The notes beneath the pieces were generated by a model. That model did no database searches, was not told the origin of the DNA, and worked only from the letters and a program-made list of their open reading frames with translations. From Fusobacterium varium (GTDB taxonomy: Bacteria; Fusobacteriota; Fusobacteriia; Fusobacteriales; Fusobacteriaceae), in assembly GCA_900637705.1 (NCBI GenBank), contig LR134390.1, positions 2,294,001 through 2,358,000 of the forward strand: a DNA stretch of 64,000 nucleotides, in the 5' to 3' direction. Below, piece after piece: positions 8,891-16,880 of the stretch (within the stretch, counting starts at the first letter, position 1; the number at the start of each line of letters is the position of its first letter). The translations under genes and the position numbers were made by a program.

Positions 8891-9976
8891 CTAGAATGTA
8901 GTTTTGAATCCTGCGAATACAGTTGGTTGCCATCTCCAGTGAGAAGCTTCTCCATTTCCTGTAATATCCCAGTTTCTATATTCAGCACCAGCTGCTGCAT
9001 ATACTACAACATTTGGAGTTGCTTGGTAATTAACTTGGATTGTTGGTAATGCATATAAAGAATATTTTGCATTCTCATCTTTATCAGTTCCAAATTTTTT
9101 CTCTTGTGACCAGTTGTAAGCATCATATCCACCTTCAAAATTGAAGTCAATACCTACATTTCCATTTGTATATAGGTTAGTTGTATTGTATAAGTATGCT
9201 TCCATATCTACTGTAAAGTTTTTATCTTTAAATTTTCTTCCACCATCAAACTCTTGATCTTTTCCATAGAAATGTTGGTCAACATAGAAATTTAATTCAA
9301 ATGAGAATCCATATGGTAATTCATGGAATGATGCAATATCAAATCCTAATCTATTATCATAATTATCATCATTTGATGCTTCCCATACATATTTGTATTT
9401 AGGTGCTACTACAAAATTAGTAGTTTTAATAAAATCATTGTTGAACATATATTCAGCAAAGTTAAATCTTGCTTGGTATTCTACTTCTTGTGCACCAGAT
9501 AAATCATCTCTATCTCTATAATGAACTCTTGAAGTTAAATTAACTTTAGAATCTCCAAGATTTCCATGATTATAGAAATATCTTAATCTTACATCTGCTC
9601 CAGAATTTCTAGTTGATACTCCCTCATCATCTTTTGCACTTGAGCTATTTAAATCATTGTAATTTCTAACTCTGTATTCAAGGGCTTGTTTTTCAGTCAT
9701 GTTAATTTTTCCTTGTAACTGAGTTCTTGAATAGTTATTAGCTCCACCATTCCAAGATCCTTCATTTTTACCTTCAGTATCTCCATACCATCTGTATTGA
9801 AGGTCAACATAACCGTTAGGTCTGAACCCTACTTCTTTGTCTCTGTAAACTATAACTTCTTTTTCAATTACTTGAACAGGAGCTTCCTCAACTACAACTG
9901 GAGCTGGAACAACTTCTTTTGCAGATGCAGATGCTACAACAAGTAAAGAACCTAGTAAAAGTGCTAATTTTCTCAT
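8891..9976 (-). CDS. FomA-like outer-membrane porin, copy 1
   Basis: 361 residues from the ATG at 9976. That start is chosen because the SD AAGGGGAGAT lies just upstream; the in-frame codons further upstream run into promoter sequence. The signal peptide MRKLALLLGSLLVVASASA is followed by a Pro/Val/Glu-rich linker and VIVYRDKEVGFRPNGYV, both typical of the Fusobacterium FomA family. The remainder is a series of alternating amphipathic strands ending in FAGFKTTF. The terminal Phe is the usual BAM recognition residue of outer-membrane beta-barrels. FomA is a voltage-dependent general porin and adhesin in F. nucleatum. The first ~58 codons are almost identical in three copies here, while the barrels differ. 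Confidence 0.87.
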   Translation of the reverse strand: MRKLALLLGSLLVVASASAKEVVPAPVVVEEAPVQVIEKEVIVYRDKEVGFRPNGYVDLQYRWYGDTEGKNEGSWNGGANNYSRTQLQGKINMTEKQALEYRVRNYNDLNSSSAKDDEGVSTRNSGADVRLRYFYNHGNLGDSKVNLTSRVHYRDRDDLSGAQEVEYQARFNFAEYMFNNDFIKTTNFVVAPKYKYVWEASNDDNYDNRLGFDIASFHELPYGFSFELNFYVDQHFYGKDQEFDGGRKFKDKNFTVDMEAYLYNTTNLYTNGNVGIDFNFEGGYDAYNWSQEKKFGTDKDENAKYSLYALPTIQVNYQATPNVVVYAAAGAEYRNWDITGNGEASHWRWQPTVFAGFKTTF

Positions 9977-10048
9977 AATTATCTCCCCTTTAAAAGATTT
10001 TTTTATACCTCCCCTTGTTTCCAAGAGTAGATATTTCCCATTACCAAT

Positions 10049-10077
10049 GTTATACATTATTTTTCAAGATTTGTAAA
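10049..10077 (-). promoter_or_regulatory. Candidate promoter specific to porin copy 1
   Basis: Minus strand TTTACA (10077-10072), 17-bp spacer, TATAAC (10054-10049). It lies in the part of the leader that is not shared with porin copies 2 and 3, so copy 1 may be controlled differently. The conserved block further upstream (about 10158-10210) is shared by all three. Confidence 0.55.
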
Positions 10078-10213
10078 TACCTTTTTTAAAATTTATTCAC
10101 AAAACTTTCATATTTCAATCATAAATCTCCTAATTATGATACTTAAAACTTTTTTCCAAAAAGAGGATAGAGAAAGGATAGACATACCCCCTTAAAGTAG
10201 ACAACTTTTTATT

Positions 10214-10251
10214 CAAAAAATAAAAGAAGCCTGCCATAAAGACAAACTTCT
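10214..10251 (-). terminator. Terminator of the zeta-toxin gene
   Basis: Minus strand 11-bp stem AGAAGTTTGTC / GGCAGGCTTCT (with GU pairs), 5-nt loop, followed by TTTATTTTTT. It starts 3 bp after the toxin stop codon. Confidence 0.8.
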
Positions 10252-10253
10252 AT

Positions 10254-10820
10254 TTAGATATATTTAATTATATTTTCTAACCATTTAGGAATATTTTCAC
10301 TCCATATAATATTTCCATTTTCTACAAGAAGGCATTCTTTTATATAATCACTATTATCGTAAACCGTTATTTTATCACATATTTTAAAAATCTTTTTTAA
10401 ATTTTCAAATGATTCAATATATCTCTTTTCTATATCTTTATCTGGTATTCCATGACCACCATTTTTTACTCTTATTCTTACCCTTTCTTTAGCAATTTCT
10501 ACATCTTTTACTCCAATATAATGTAAATATATTTTAAATCCTCTTTCTTTAGCTTTTAAAATTCCTTTTAAAACAGTATTTCCTGTCAAAGTTGTTTCCT
10601 GATTAAAAGAAATACCTTTTTCTATATACTCATTTCTCCATTTAATTCCAATTCTGGCAGCTTTTATCTGATCTGATGAGTTTTTCCATTCTCCAATCTC
10701 TTTGACTATTTCATCAGTATTAATTCTTTTTCCTAAATCATTATTCTTTATTATTTCAATATTATATAAAGTTGATTTCCCTGCTCCATTTACTCCAGCA
10801 AAAATAGTATATATCTTCAT
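10254..10820 (-). CDS. Zeta-toxin-family P-loop kinase
   Basis: 188 residues. The Walker A motif GVNGAGKST is at 9-17, followed by RINTDEIVKEIG and FNQETTLTG. The latter corresponds to the substrate-binding region of zeta/PezT toxins, which phosphorylate UDP-N-acetylglucosamine and block cell-wall synthesis. A basic segment RVRIRVKNGGHGIPDKDIEKRY supplies the lid. The ATG at 10820 is preferred because the upstream extension overlaps the preceding small gene. The minus-strand sequence TAATATG shows the two genes nearly touch. With the small upstream gene it looks like a toxin-antitoxin pair. A metabolic kinase role is the alternative, since several chromosomal zeta-like proteins are uncharacterised. 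Confidence 0.78.
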   Translation of the reverse strand: MKIYTIFAGVNGAGKSTLYNIEIIKNNDLGKRINTDEIVKEIGEWKNSSDQIKAARIGIKWRNEYIEKGISFNQETTLTGNTVLKGILKAKERGFKIYLHYIGVKDVEIAKERVRIRVKNGGHGIPDKDIEKRYIESFENLKKIFKICDKITVYDNSDYIKECLLVENGNIIWSENIPKWLENIIKYI

Positions 10821-10821
10821 A

Positions 10822-10995
10822 TTAATATATTCCTTCTTCAATAATTTTCTTTTGCTCTTCCTGTAATAAAAAATTTCTTGCATTAAAATAAAATTCTTTT
10901 TCTTCTTTAGTTTTTGCTGATTTTATCAATTCAAAATATTCATCTATTTTTAAAGTTTTAAAATATTCATATATATTTACATCTCTTATTTCCAT
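10822..10995 (-). CDS. Small protein upstream of zeta toxin, candidate antitoxin
   Basis: 57 residues, starting MEIRDVNIYEYFKTLKIDEY and ending EEGIY. It is acidic and helical, with a Lys/Glu-rich middle. An SD GGAGGT lies 7 bases before the ATG at 10995. Its stop TAA is one base from the toxin ATG, so the two are almost certainly co-transcribed and coupled. It has no recognised DNA-binding domain and does not resemble classical epsilon or PezA. The antitoxin role is inferred only from size, order and coupling. Confidence 0.6.
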   Translation of the reverse strand: MEIRDVNIYEYFKTLKIDEYFELIKSAKTKEEKEFYFNARNFLLQEEQKKIIEEGIY

Positions 10996-11078
10996 ATTTT
11001 GACCTCCATGATTATCTTAATCTTATTATATATGTTAACCTTTTTTTCAAATAAAATCAATGAATATTTATGTAGATA

Positions 11079-11107
11079 CAAAAAAAGTGCCCACAAAAGT
11101 GAGCACT
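11079..11107 (-). terminator. Terminator of porin gene 2
   Basis: Minus strand AGTGCTCAC TTTT GTGGGCACT, then T6. The stem is identical to that after porin copy 3. Confidence 0.88.
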
Positions 11108-11138
11108 AAAAATTTTTTATTTAATTTTTTAAATTAGA

Positions 11139-12281
11139 CTAGAATGTAGTTTTGAATCCTGCTATAACAGTTGGTTGCCATCTCCAGTTAGTTGCAGAAG
11201 CTTCAGATTCCACAGCCCAGTTTCTATATTCAGCACCAGCTTCTACATATACTTTTACAGCTGGAGTTGCTTGATAATTAAACTTAATTGTTGGTAATGC
11301 ATATAAAGAATATGCTGCATTTTTAGTTCCTACACCTTCTCCTTTTGGATTTAAAGCTGTATATTTACCACTATATTTTCCTTCTTTTTGTGCAGTTCCG
11401 AATTTCTTTTCTTGAGACCAGTTATATTGGTCATATCCACCTTCAAAGTTGAAATCTATCGATACTTTTCCATTTGTATATAGGTTAGTTGTATTACGTA
11501 AATATGCTTCTACATCTACTGTAAAGTTTTTATCTTCCATTTTATTAGTTCCATCGAAGAATTGGTCTTTTCCATAAAAATGTTGAGTTGTATATACATT
11601 AAACTCAAATGAAAAACCGTATGGTAAATTTGTCCATGAATATAAATCTACACCTAACTGATTATCATAGTTATCGTTATTTTTATTCCATACATAAGCA
11701 TATCTAGGAGCTATTGTAAAGTCAGTAGTTTTTGCAAAATCATTGTTGAACATATATTCAGCAAAATTAAACATTGCCATATATTCTACATCTTGAGCTC
11801 CAGAATTTTTATCTCTGTATTGAACTCTTGAAGTAAAATCTACTTTAGAATCTCCAAGATTTCCATGATCATAAAAATATCTTAATCTTGTTTCTGTTCC
11901 TTCTTTTGCAGAATCAGAGTATTCATTAGAACTATCTACATCATTCCAATCTCTAATTCTATATTCTAATCTTTGCTTTTCAGTCATATTGATAGCACCA
12001 GACAATTGAAGTCTTGAATAGTTATTTGCTCCTTCATGCCATCCATCTTTTCTTTCTTCTTTTTTATCTCCTTGCCCTTCAGTTTTTCCATACCATCTGT
12101 ATTGAAGGTCAACATAACCGTTAGGTCTGAACCCTACTTCTTTGTCTCTGTAAACTATAACTTCTTTTTCAATTACTTGAACAGGAGCTTCCTCAACTAC
12201 AACTGGAGCTGGAACAACTTCTTTTGCAGATGCAGATGCTACAACAAGTAAAGAACCTAGTAAAAGTGCTAATTTTCTCAT
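11139..12281 (-). CDS. FomA-like outer-membrane porin, copy 2
   Basis: 380 residues. The signal peptide and the first ~58 residues are the same as in copy 1. The predicted barrel is related but clearly divergent (for example GAQDVEYMAMFNFAEYMF against GAQEVEYQARFNFAEYMF). A longer insert near residues 295-325 (Gly/Lys-rich) probably forms an exposed loop. It ends IAGFKTTF with terminal Phe, the outer-membrane insertion signal. SD AAGGGGAGAT precedes ATG at 12281. Probable role: general diffusion porin and surface antigen in the outer membrane. The zeta/antitoxin pair separates it from copy 1. Confidence 0.87.
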   Translation of the reverse strand: MRKLALLLGSLLVVASASAKEVVPAPVVVEEAPVQVIEKEVIVYRDKEVGFRPNGYVDLQYRWYGKTEGQGDKKEERKDGWHEGANNYSRLQLSGAINMTEKQRLEYRIRDWNDVDSSNEYSDSAKEGTETRLRYFYDHGNLGDSKVDFTSRVQYRDKNSGAQDVEYMAMFNFAEYMFNNDFAKTTDFTIAPRYAYVWNKNNDNYDNQLGVDLYSWTNLPYGFSFEFNVYTTQHFYGKDQFFDGTNKMEDKNFTVDVEAYLRNTTNLYTNGKVSIDFNFEGGYDQYNWSQEKKFGTAQKEGKYSGKYTALNPKGEGVGTKNAAYSLYALPTIKFNYQATPAVKVYVEAGAEYRNWAVESEASATNWRWQPTVIAGFKTTF

Positions 12282-12285
12282 AATT

Positions 12286-12445
12286 ATCTCCCCTTTAAAA
12301 AGATTTTTTTATACCTCCCCTTGTTTCCAAGAGTAGATATTTCCCATTACCAATGTGGGGAGGGGTTCACAAATCTTAATTAACTTTTTTCCAAAAAGAG
12401 GATAGAGAAAGGATAGACATACCCCCTTAAAGTAGACAACTTTTT
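12286..12445 (-). promoter_or_regulatory. Conserved 5' leader of porin copy 2, with a possible SD-masking element
   Basis: On the minus strand the leader runs from GTTGTCTACTTTAAGGGGGT, through the direct repeat TCTATCCT (twice), to the SD AAGGGGAGAT. It carries GAACCCCTCCCCAC (complement of 12355-12368). CCTCCCC can pair with GGGGAGG (complement of 12314-12320) or with the GGGGAG of the SD itself. A 12-codon upstream frame (MGNIYSWKQGEV), without an SD, lies between them. Complementarity is seen directly; control of translation is inference. Confidence 0.6.
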
Positions 12446-12465
12446 TATTATATTAATTTATATAT

Positions 12466-12501
12466 AATAAAAAAAGAGACTGATCCTTTTAGAACAGCCT
12501 C
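12466..12501 (-). terminator. Terminator of the initiator-like gene pair
   Basis: Minus strand GAGGCTG...CAGTCTC (7 bp, one GU) followed by T7. It is well placed to end transcription coming from 12857-13656. Confidence 0.6.
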
Positions 12502-12544
12502 AACCTCGGGGAGAGATTTTTTATATAAAATTTTATTATTAGCG

Positions 12545-12830
12545 TTTCCCTCTTGTTGGGAGGGTTCATAAGATTTCTGGGAAAAATCTTTTTTTAATGG
12601 GGTATTAACATTTTTACTAGATTCTTTATTATTTTTATATTATTTAGACTTTTATTTTTCTTAAAAAGTTTAAATATTTTTTATTTTTTTGTTCTCTCCC
12701 CTCTTTTTTATCAGAGGGGAGATTATTTTTCTGGGGGAGAAAAAATCTTTATTATTTGTTGTTTTATTTCTATGATATTTAGACTCTTAGTTGTTAAAAA
12801 AAGTTTAAAAGTTTTTTAATATTTTATTTT
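12545..12830. repeat. Two diverged tandem units with hairpins, downstream of the initiator-like gene
   Basis: Unit A (about 12557-12690) and unit B (about 12714-12830) align. Each begins with a G-rich GGGAGGG/GAGGGGAG block and TCTGGG, then an AT-rich stretch ATTTAGACT...AAAGTTTAAA. A perfect 9-bp hairpin TCTCCCCTC/GAGGGGAGA (12695-12722) sits at the junction. The G-rich starts resemble the GGGGAGGGGTTCA part of the porin leaders. No gene is visible here. It could be decayed porin-leader copies or part of an old replicon. Confidence 0.5.
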
Positions 12831-12856
12831 TTATATAATTTCTACAATTATTCAGA

Positions 12857-13261
12857 TTAATTTCCTCCTAATGTCCCATTGAGAATCTTATCAATAAAAT
12901 CTCCTGTAAAATCCTCATACACTGGTTTTACAAACTTTTTCTTAACTTCATTCTTTTGGTTATTTTTTTTATCCTTAAAGTTTCCATTAAGAGCTTTTTT
13001 CAAATTCTCTATTTTAAAAATTGCATTTATACTCATATTATTTTTTACAAACTCAGATTGGCTCATCAAGGTTAAGGATTCAAAAAGTTTCTCAGTTCCC
13101 AGTTCTCTATATGCTTTTAAAAGAATATAGTTTTCAGGTCTATAGTTAAAAACTGGAAGTTCTAATTCATTGTATTTTTTCAATATCTCTTGTATTTCTA
13201 CAGGAGCATTATTTAAGTTCCCTTTTCTCCATTCTTCTTTCTCCTCAATTTCCTCTTTCAT
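12857..13261 (-). CDS. C-terminal part of an initiator-like protein, probably one gene with 13282-13656
   Basis: 134 residues, highly charged. The block EIQEILKKYNELELPVFNY and the ...LFESLTLMSQSEFVKNNMS region resemble the C-terminal helical part of plasmid/phage replication-initiation or DnaD-like proteins. The tail is basic (DKKNNQKNEVKKKF). ATG at 13261 has only a close AGGAG, so an independent start is doubtful. Adding one A to the A6 run (plus T6, 13283-13288) of the upstream frame fuses NSKKK to IDNSLIGEMKEE and runs straight into this frame. The two together make a ~260-residue protein. Function inferred from domain order only. Confidence 0.6.
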   Translation of the reverse strand: MKEEIEEKEEWRKGNLNNAPVEIQEILKKYNELELPVFNYRPENYILLKAYRELGTEKLFESLTLMSQSEFVKNNMSINAIFKIENLKKALNGNFKDKKNNQKNEVKKKFVKPVYEDFTGDFIDKILNGTLGGN

Positions 13262-13281
13262 CTCTCCTATGAGGCTATTAT

Positions 13282-13656
13282 CTATTTTTTCTTACTATTT
13301 CTATCAGTACTTTTTACATCTTCTTCTGATATTTTCGTTGATTCTGTACATAGTACCATATTTATAGTGTATAAATTTCTGGTAAATTTCCCTTTTTCTT
13401 TATGTTGTACTACTGTTATGTAACTACTATCTTTTAATTCTTTTATATATTTTCCCAAAGTATTTTTGCTTATCACCAAATCTTCACACAGTAATTTTTG
13501 TGATGGAAAAGCATCTTTTCCTTTTCCTGCATAGCTGCATATATAGGCATAAATAGCTTTAGATACTACATTCAAATTTCTATCCCTCATTACTTTTTTT
13601 GCTATAATTCCATATCCTCTCTCAAGTATTCCTTCCATTTTTACTTTATCTGCCAT
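13282..13656 (-). CDS. Winged-helix (HTH_36-like) replication-initiator-type protein, N-terminal part
   Basis: 124 residues. Residues about 20-95 fit an HTH_36/DnaD-like winged helix: VSKAIYAYICSYAGKGKDAF, then PSQKLLCEDLVISKNTLGKYIKELK as the recognition-helix region, then a beta wing. This family occurs in phage and plasmid replication modules. SD AGGAGA precedes ATG at 13656. Three 10-bp direct repeats lie 65 bp upstream, a typical initiator/iteron arrangement. The frame ends prematurely at TAG and is probably continued in 12857-13261 through a one-base homopolymer defect. It may be a remnant of an integrated plasmid or phage. Confidence 0.65.
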   Translation of the reverse strand: MADKVKMEGILERGYGIIAKKVMRDRNLNVVSKAIYAYICSYAGKGKDAFPSQKLLCEDLVISKNTLGKYIKELKDSSYITVVQHKEKGKFTRNLYTINMVLCTESTKISEEDVKSTDRNSKKK

Positions 13657-13720
13657 TTTTCTCTCCTATCTGATTTTATTTTTATGTTTAAATGGTACTA
13701 TATTAAAAAAATTTAACCAG

Positions 13721-13760
13721 TGATGATTTATGACGATTTGTGACGATTTGTGAAATCTAA
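13721..13760. repeat. Iteron-like 10-bp tandem repeats
   Basis: TGATGATTTA, TGACGATTTG, TGACGATTTG, then a partial TGAAATCTAA, in exact 10-bp steps. They lie upstream of the winged-helix initiator-like gene. The rest of the gap to 14068 is AT-rich with no visible gene. Confidence 0.65.
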
Positions 13761-14067
13761 TTAAAATAATATTTTTGCCCTATGCTTTTATGGGATTCTT
13801 TCATTTTCCTTAGGATATAAATATCTGTATTCTCATTAAATTTTTTTAGGAAATTTGTACTATTTTATTTACACCCCCTGTGTGTATATTTTATTATTTA
13901 TCTTTCTTGTTATTATTAATCTTTATGTTATTATTTAATACTGTTATTATTAGTGTCTATCTGATGGTATCCCAAGATTTGAGTGTTGGTTATTTTGGTA
14001 TATGGAGAAATGGTATACAGAGTAATATTATTTTAGGAAATTATTTTGTTTGAGATATTAATTTTTA

Positions 14068-14097
14068 ACAAAAAAAGTGCCCACAAAAGTGAGCACT
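14068..14097 (-). terminator. Terminator of porin gene 3
   Basis: Minus strand AGTGCTCAC TTTT GTGGGCACT followed by T7. Identical stem and flank to that of porin copy 2. Confidence 0.88.
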
Positions 14098-14128
14098 AAA
14101 AATTTTTTATTTAATTTTTTAAACCAAA

Positions 14129-15217
14129 CTAGAATGTAGTTTTCATACCTACAGTTGCAAGAGGTTGCCATCTAAAATCTCTAGATGAGTTTTCATTTGA
14201 ATATTTAAAGTTTGCATATTCTGCTTCTAAATGTACAAATGCATTCATAGTTGGAGTTACACTATAAGTATATTTAACTCCTGGTCTTGCATATAGTTTA
14301 TATTCTACATCATCTTCACTTTTTACTCTATCTATTTTTCCACCATATACTTTATCATTTTCAGACCAAGTATAAGGATCGTATCCCATGTCTACTGTAA
14401 AATCTATTGCATGTTTTCCATTTGTATATAAATTTACATTATTAGTTAAATATAATTCCATATCTATTTGGAAATTTTTATCATCTTTCTTTTTATCAAG
14501 TCCCCATTCTTTATCATTTCCATAGAAGAATTCTTGAGCATAGAAATTCAATTCCAAATTAAATCCTAAAGGTAATTTAGTATTAGTATATAACGCTAAT
14601 CCTAATCTATTAGCATAATTAGAATCATTTGAGTCCCAATCATATCCATATCTAGGAGCTAATGTAAAATCAGTAGTTTTTACATAATCATTGTTGAACA
14701 TGTAGTCAGCGAAATTAAATCTTGCCTCATAATGTGATTTTTGAACATCATCATAATCATGAATATATTCTACATGTGATGTAAAATCAACTTTTGAATC
14801 TCCTAGTAATCCATGATTATAGTAATATCTTAATCTGACTTGTGTGTCTTCTTTTCCAACTGTTTTAGGATCTCCTGATGTTGATTTATGATTCCAGTCA
14901 TTATATGTTCTTGTTCTGTATTCCAAAGATTGTTTTTCTGTCATATTAATGTATCCCATTATTTCTGTTCTTCCATAGTTGCTCTTCATTCCATCATGTC
15001 TAAAATCTTGTTCTTCAATATCTCCATAATATTTGTACTTAAGACTTACATAACCGTTAGGTCTGAATCCTACTTCTTTGTCTCTGTAAACTATAACTTC
15101 TTTTTCAATTACTTGAACAGGAGCTTCCTCAACTACAACTGGAGCTGGAACAACTTCTTTTGCAGATGCAGATGCTACAACAAGTAAAGAACCTAGTAAA
15201 AGTGCTAATTTTCTCAT
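14129..15217 (-). CDS. FomA-like outer-membrane porin, copy 3
   Basis: 362 residues from the ATG at 15217 (SD AAGGGGAGAT). The signal peptide and first ~58 residues match copies 1 and 2. At DNA level this part differs from them by about one base over ~180. The barrel is the most divergent of the three (for example GYVSLKYKYYG where the others have GYVDLQYRWYG). It still ends VGMKTTF with terminal Phe. It is probably a porin with different surface loops. Near-identical ends around a divergent centre suggest recombination or gene conversion between copies. Confidence 0.87.
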   Translation of the reverse strand: MRKLALLLGSLLVVASASAKEVVPAPVVVEEAPVQVIEKEVIVYRDKEVGFRPNGYVSLKYKYYGDIEEQDFRHDGMKSNYGRTEIMGYINMTEKQSLEYRTRTYNDWNHKSTSGDPKTVGKEDTQVRLRYYYNHGLLGDSKVDFTSHVEYIHDYDDVQKSHYEARFNFADYMFNNDYVKTTDFTLAPRYGYDWDSNDSNYANRLGLALYTNTKLPLGFNLELNFYAQEFFYGNDKEWGLDKKKDDKNFQIDMELYLTNNVNLYTNGKHAIDFTVDMGYDPYTWSENDKVYGGKIDRVKSEDDVEYKLYARPGVKYTYSVTPTMNAFVHLEAEYANFKYSNENSSRDFRWQPLATVGMKTTF

Positions 15218-15221
15218 AATT

Positions 15222-15381
15222 ATCTCCCCTTTAAAAAGATTTTTTATACCTCCCCTTGTTTCCAAGAGTAGATATTTCCCATTACCAATGTGGGGAGGGG
15301 TTCACAAATCTTAATTAACTTTTTTCCAAAAAGAGGATAGAGAAAGGATAGACATACCCCCTTAAAGTAGACAACTTTTTT
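15222..15381 (-). promoter_or_regulatory. Conserved 5' leader of porin copy 3
   Basis: Almost identical to the leader of copy 2, including the CCCCTCCCC element (complement of 15290-15303), GGGGAGG (complement of 15249-15255), and the outer block ending at GTTGTCTACTTTAAGGGGGT. The same possible SD-masking pairing exists. Copy 1 lacks the C-rich element. Confidence 0.6.
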
Positions 15382-15442
15382 ATTGGGAAAAAGTTATAAA
15401 GCACATAAAGAAACTTAGATTTTTATTTTATATTTTTTAACT

Positions 15443-15471
15443 TTGGAAACATTCAAATCTTGTGATATAAT
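15443..15471 (+). promoter_or_regulatory. Candidate sigma-70 promoter of trkA-trkH
   Basis: TTGGAA (15443-15448), 17-bp spacer, TATAAT (15466-15471), 48 bp before the trkA start. Confidence 0.75.
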
Positions 15472-15518
15472 TACTTCGTACTAAAATTAATAGAATTATA
15501 TTTTAATAGGGGTATAGT

Positions 15519-16874
15519 ATGAAAATTACAATTGTTGGAGCAGGAAAAATAGGAGAACTTCTCTGCAAAGATCTTGCTATCGAAGGGAATGATATAACAC
15601 TTATTGAGGAAGATCCGAAAATACTTGATAAAATTCTTTCATCTTCAGATATTATGGGATTAGTTGGAAATGGTGCCAATTGTGAAGTATTAAAAGAAGC
15701 TTCTGTGGAAACAGCTGATATTTTTATAGCTGTTACACATTCTGATGAAATAAATATTATTTCATCTGTAATAGCAAAAAAAATGGGAGCTAAATACACT
15801 ATAGCCAGAGTTAGAAACCCTGAATATTCTTCACAAATGAAGTTTATGAGTGATTCTCTTGGAATAGATATAATGCTGAATCCCGAAGCAGAAGCTGCTT
15901 TTTTTATAGCTAGAAATCTAGAGTTTCCAAATGCTTTAAACGTTGAAACTTTTGCAGGAAATAAAGTAAATCTTGTAGAAGTACTTATTGAAAAAGATAC
16001 TTATTTAGATGGAATAAAGCTGATGGAATTTAAAAATAAATATTTTGCAAGTTTACTTGTCTGTATTGTAAAAAGGGGGCAGGAAATATATATTCCAACT
16101 GGAAACTTTATCTTACAGGCTGGAGATAGAATATATGTAACTGGTATTCAAAGTGAACTCTCAAAATTCTATAAATCCCTTGGACATAAAGAAGAACGTA
16201 TAAAATCTGTTATTATTATAGGGGGAGGTCGCATAACTTATTATTTAACAGATATACTTTTAGAAAGAATGATGGATGTAAAAATAATTGAAATCAATGA
16301 AAATAAAGCACAAGAATTGAGTGGTATATATGAGAATGCTGTCATAGTTCATGGAGATGGAACTGATAGTGATCTTCTTGATGAAGAAAGATTTGGAGAA
16401 TATGATGCATGTGTATCTCTTACAGGTATAGATGAAGAAAATATAATCCTTTCTATGTATGCTAATAAATTAGGAATCAAAAAAACTATTACAAAAATAA
16501 ATGGTGTATCTCTATTTAATGTCTTAGAACTGGTAGGGCTTCAGTCTATTGTTACACCAAAAAAAATAATTGCTGACTACATTGTAAGAATAGTCAGATC
16601 ACTAGTAAGCTCACAGGGAGAAAATATTGAAACTCTTTACAGGTTAGTTGATAACAATGTTGAAGCAATTGAATTTAAAGTTCCTGAAAATAGTAGTGTT
16701 ATCAATATTCCACTAAAAGATTTAAACATAAAAGATAATCTTTTGATTGCATATATTTTAAGAAATGATCAACTTATATTTCCAGGTGGACTTGATGTAA
16801 TGAAACCTCAAGATAGAGTTATTATTGTTACTACTGAAAAATTCTTAGATGACATCAATAAAATATTAAAATAA
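15519..16874 (+). CDS. trkA: Trk potassium-uptake regulatory protein TrkA
   Basis: 451 residues made of two repeats. Each has an RCK/TrkA_N Rossmann domain (GAGKIGELL near residues 7-15; IGGGRITYYL near 230) followed by a TrkA_C domain (about 135-215 and 365-450). TrkA binds NAD(H)/nucleotides on the cytoplasmic face and gates the TrkH channel. SD GGGG precedes ATG. trkH starts 6-12 bp after the stop, and both are read from one good promoter. Confidence 0.95.
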   Translation: MKITIVGAGKIGELLCKDLAIEGNDITLIEEDPKILDKILSSSDIMGLVGNGANCEVLKEASVETADIFIAVTHSDEINIISSVIAKKMGAKYTIARVRNPEYSSQMKFMSDSLGIDIMLNPEAEAAFFIARNLEFPNALNVETFAGNKVNLVEVLIEKDTYLDGIKLMEFKNKYFASLLVCIVKRGQEIYIPTGNFILQAGDRIYVTGIQSELSKFYKSLGHKEERIKSVIIIGGGRITYYLTDILLERMMDVKIIEINENKAQELSGIYENAVIVHGDGTDSDLLDEERFGEYDACVSLTGIDEENIILSMYANKLGIKKTITKINGVSLFNVLELVGLQSIVTPKKIIADYIVRIVRSLVSSQGENIETLYRLVDNNVEAIEFKVPENSSVINIPLKDLNIKDNLLIAYILRNDQLIFPGGLDVMKPQDRVIIVTTEKFLDDINKILK

Positions 16875-16880
16875 TGGGGA

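Noticed and set aside
12895-13261. Independent start at 13261 for the C-terminal half of the initiator-like protein
   Set aside because: AGGAG is only about four bases from this ATG, and a one-base correction fuses it to the upstream frame. Kept as a separate entry only because the break is unproven.
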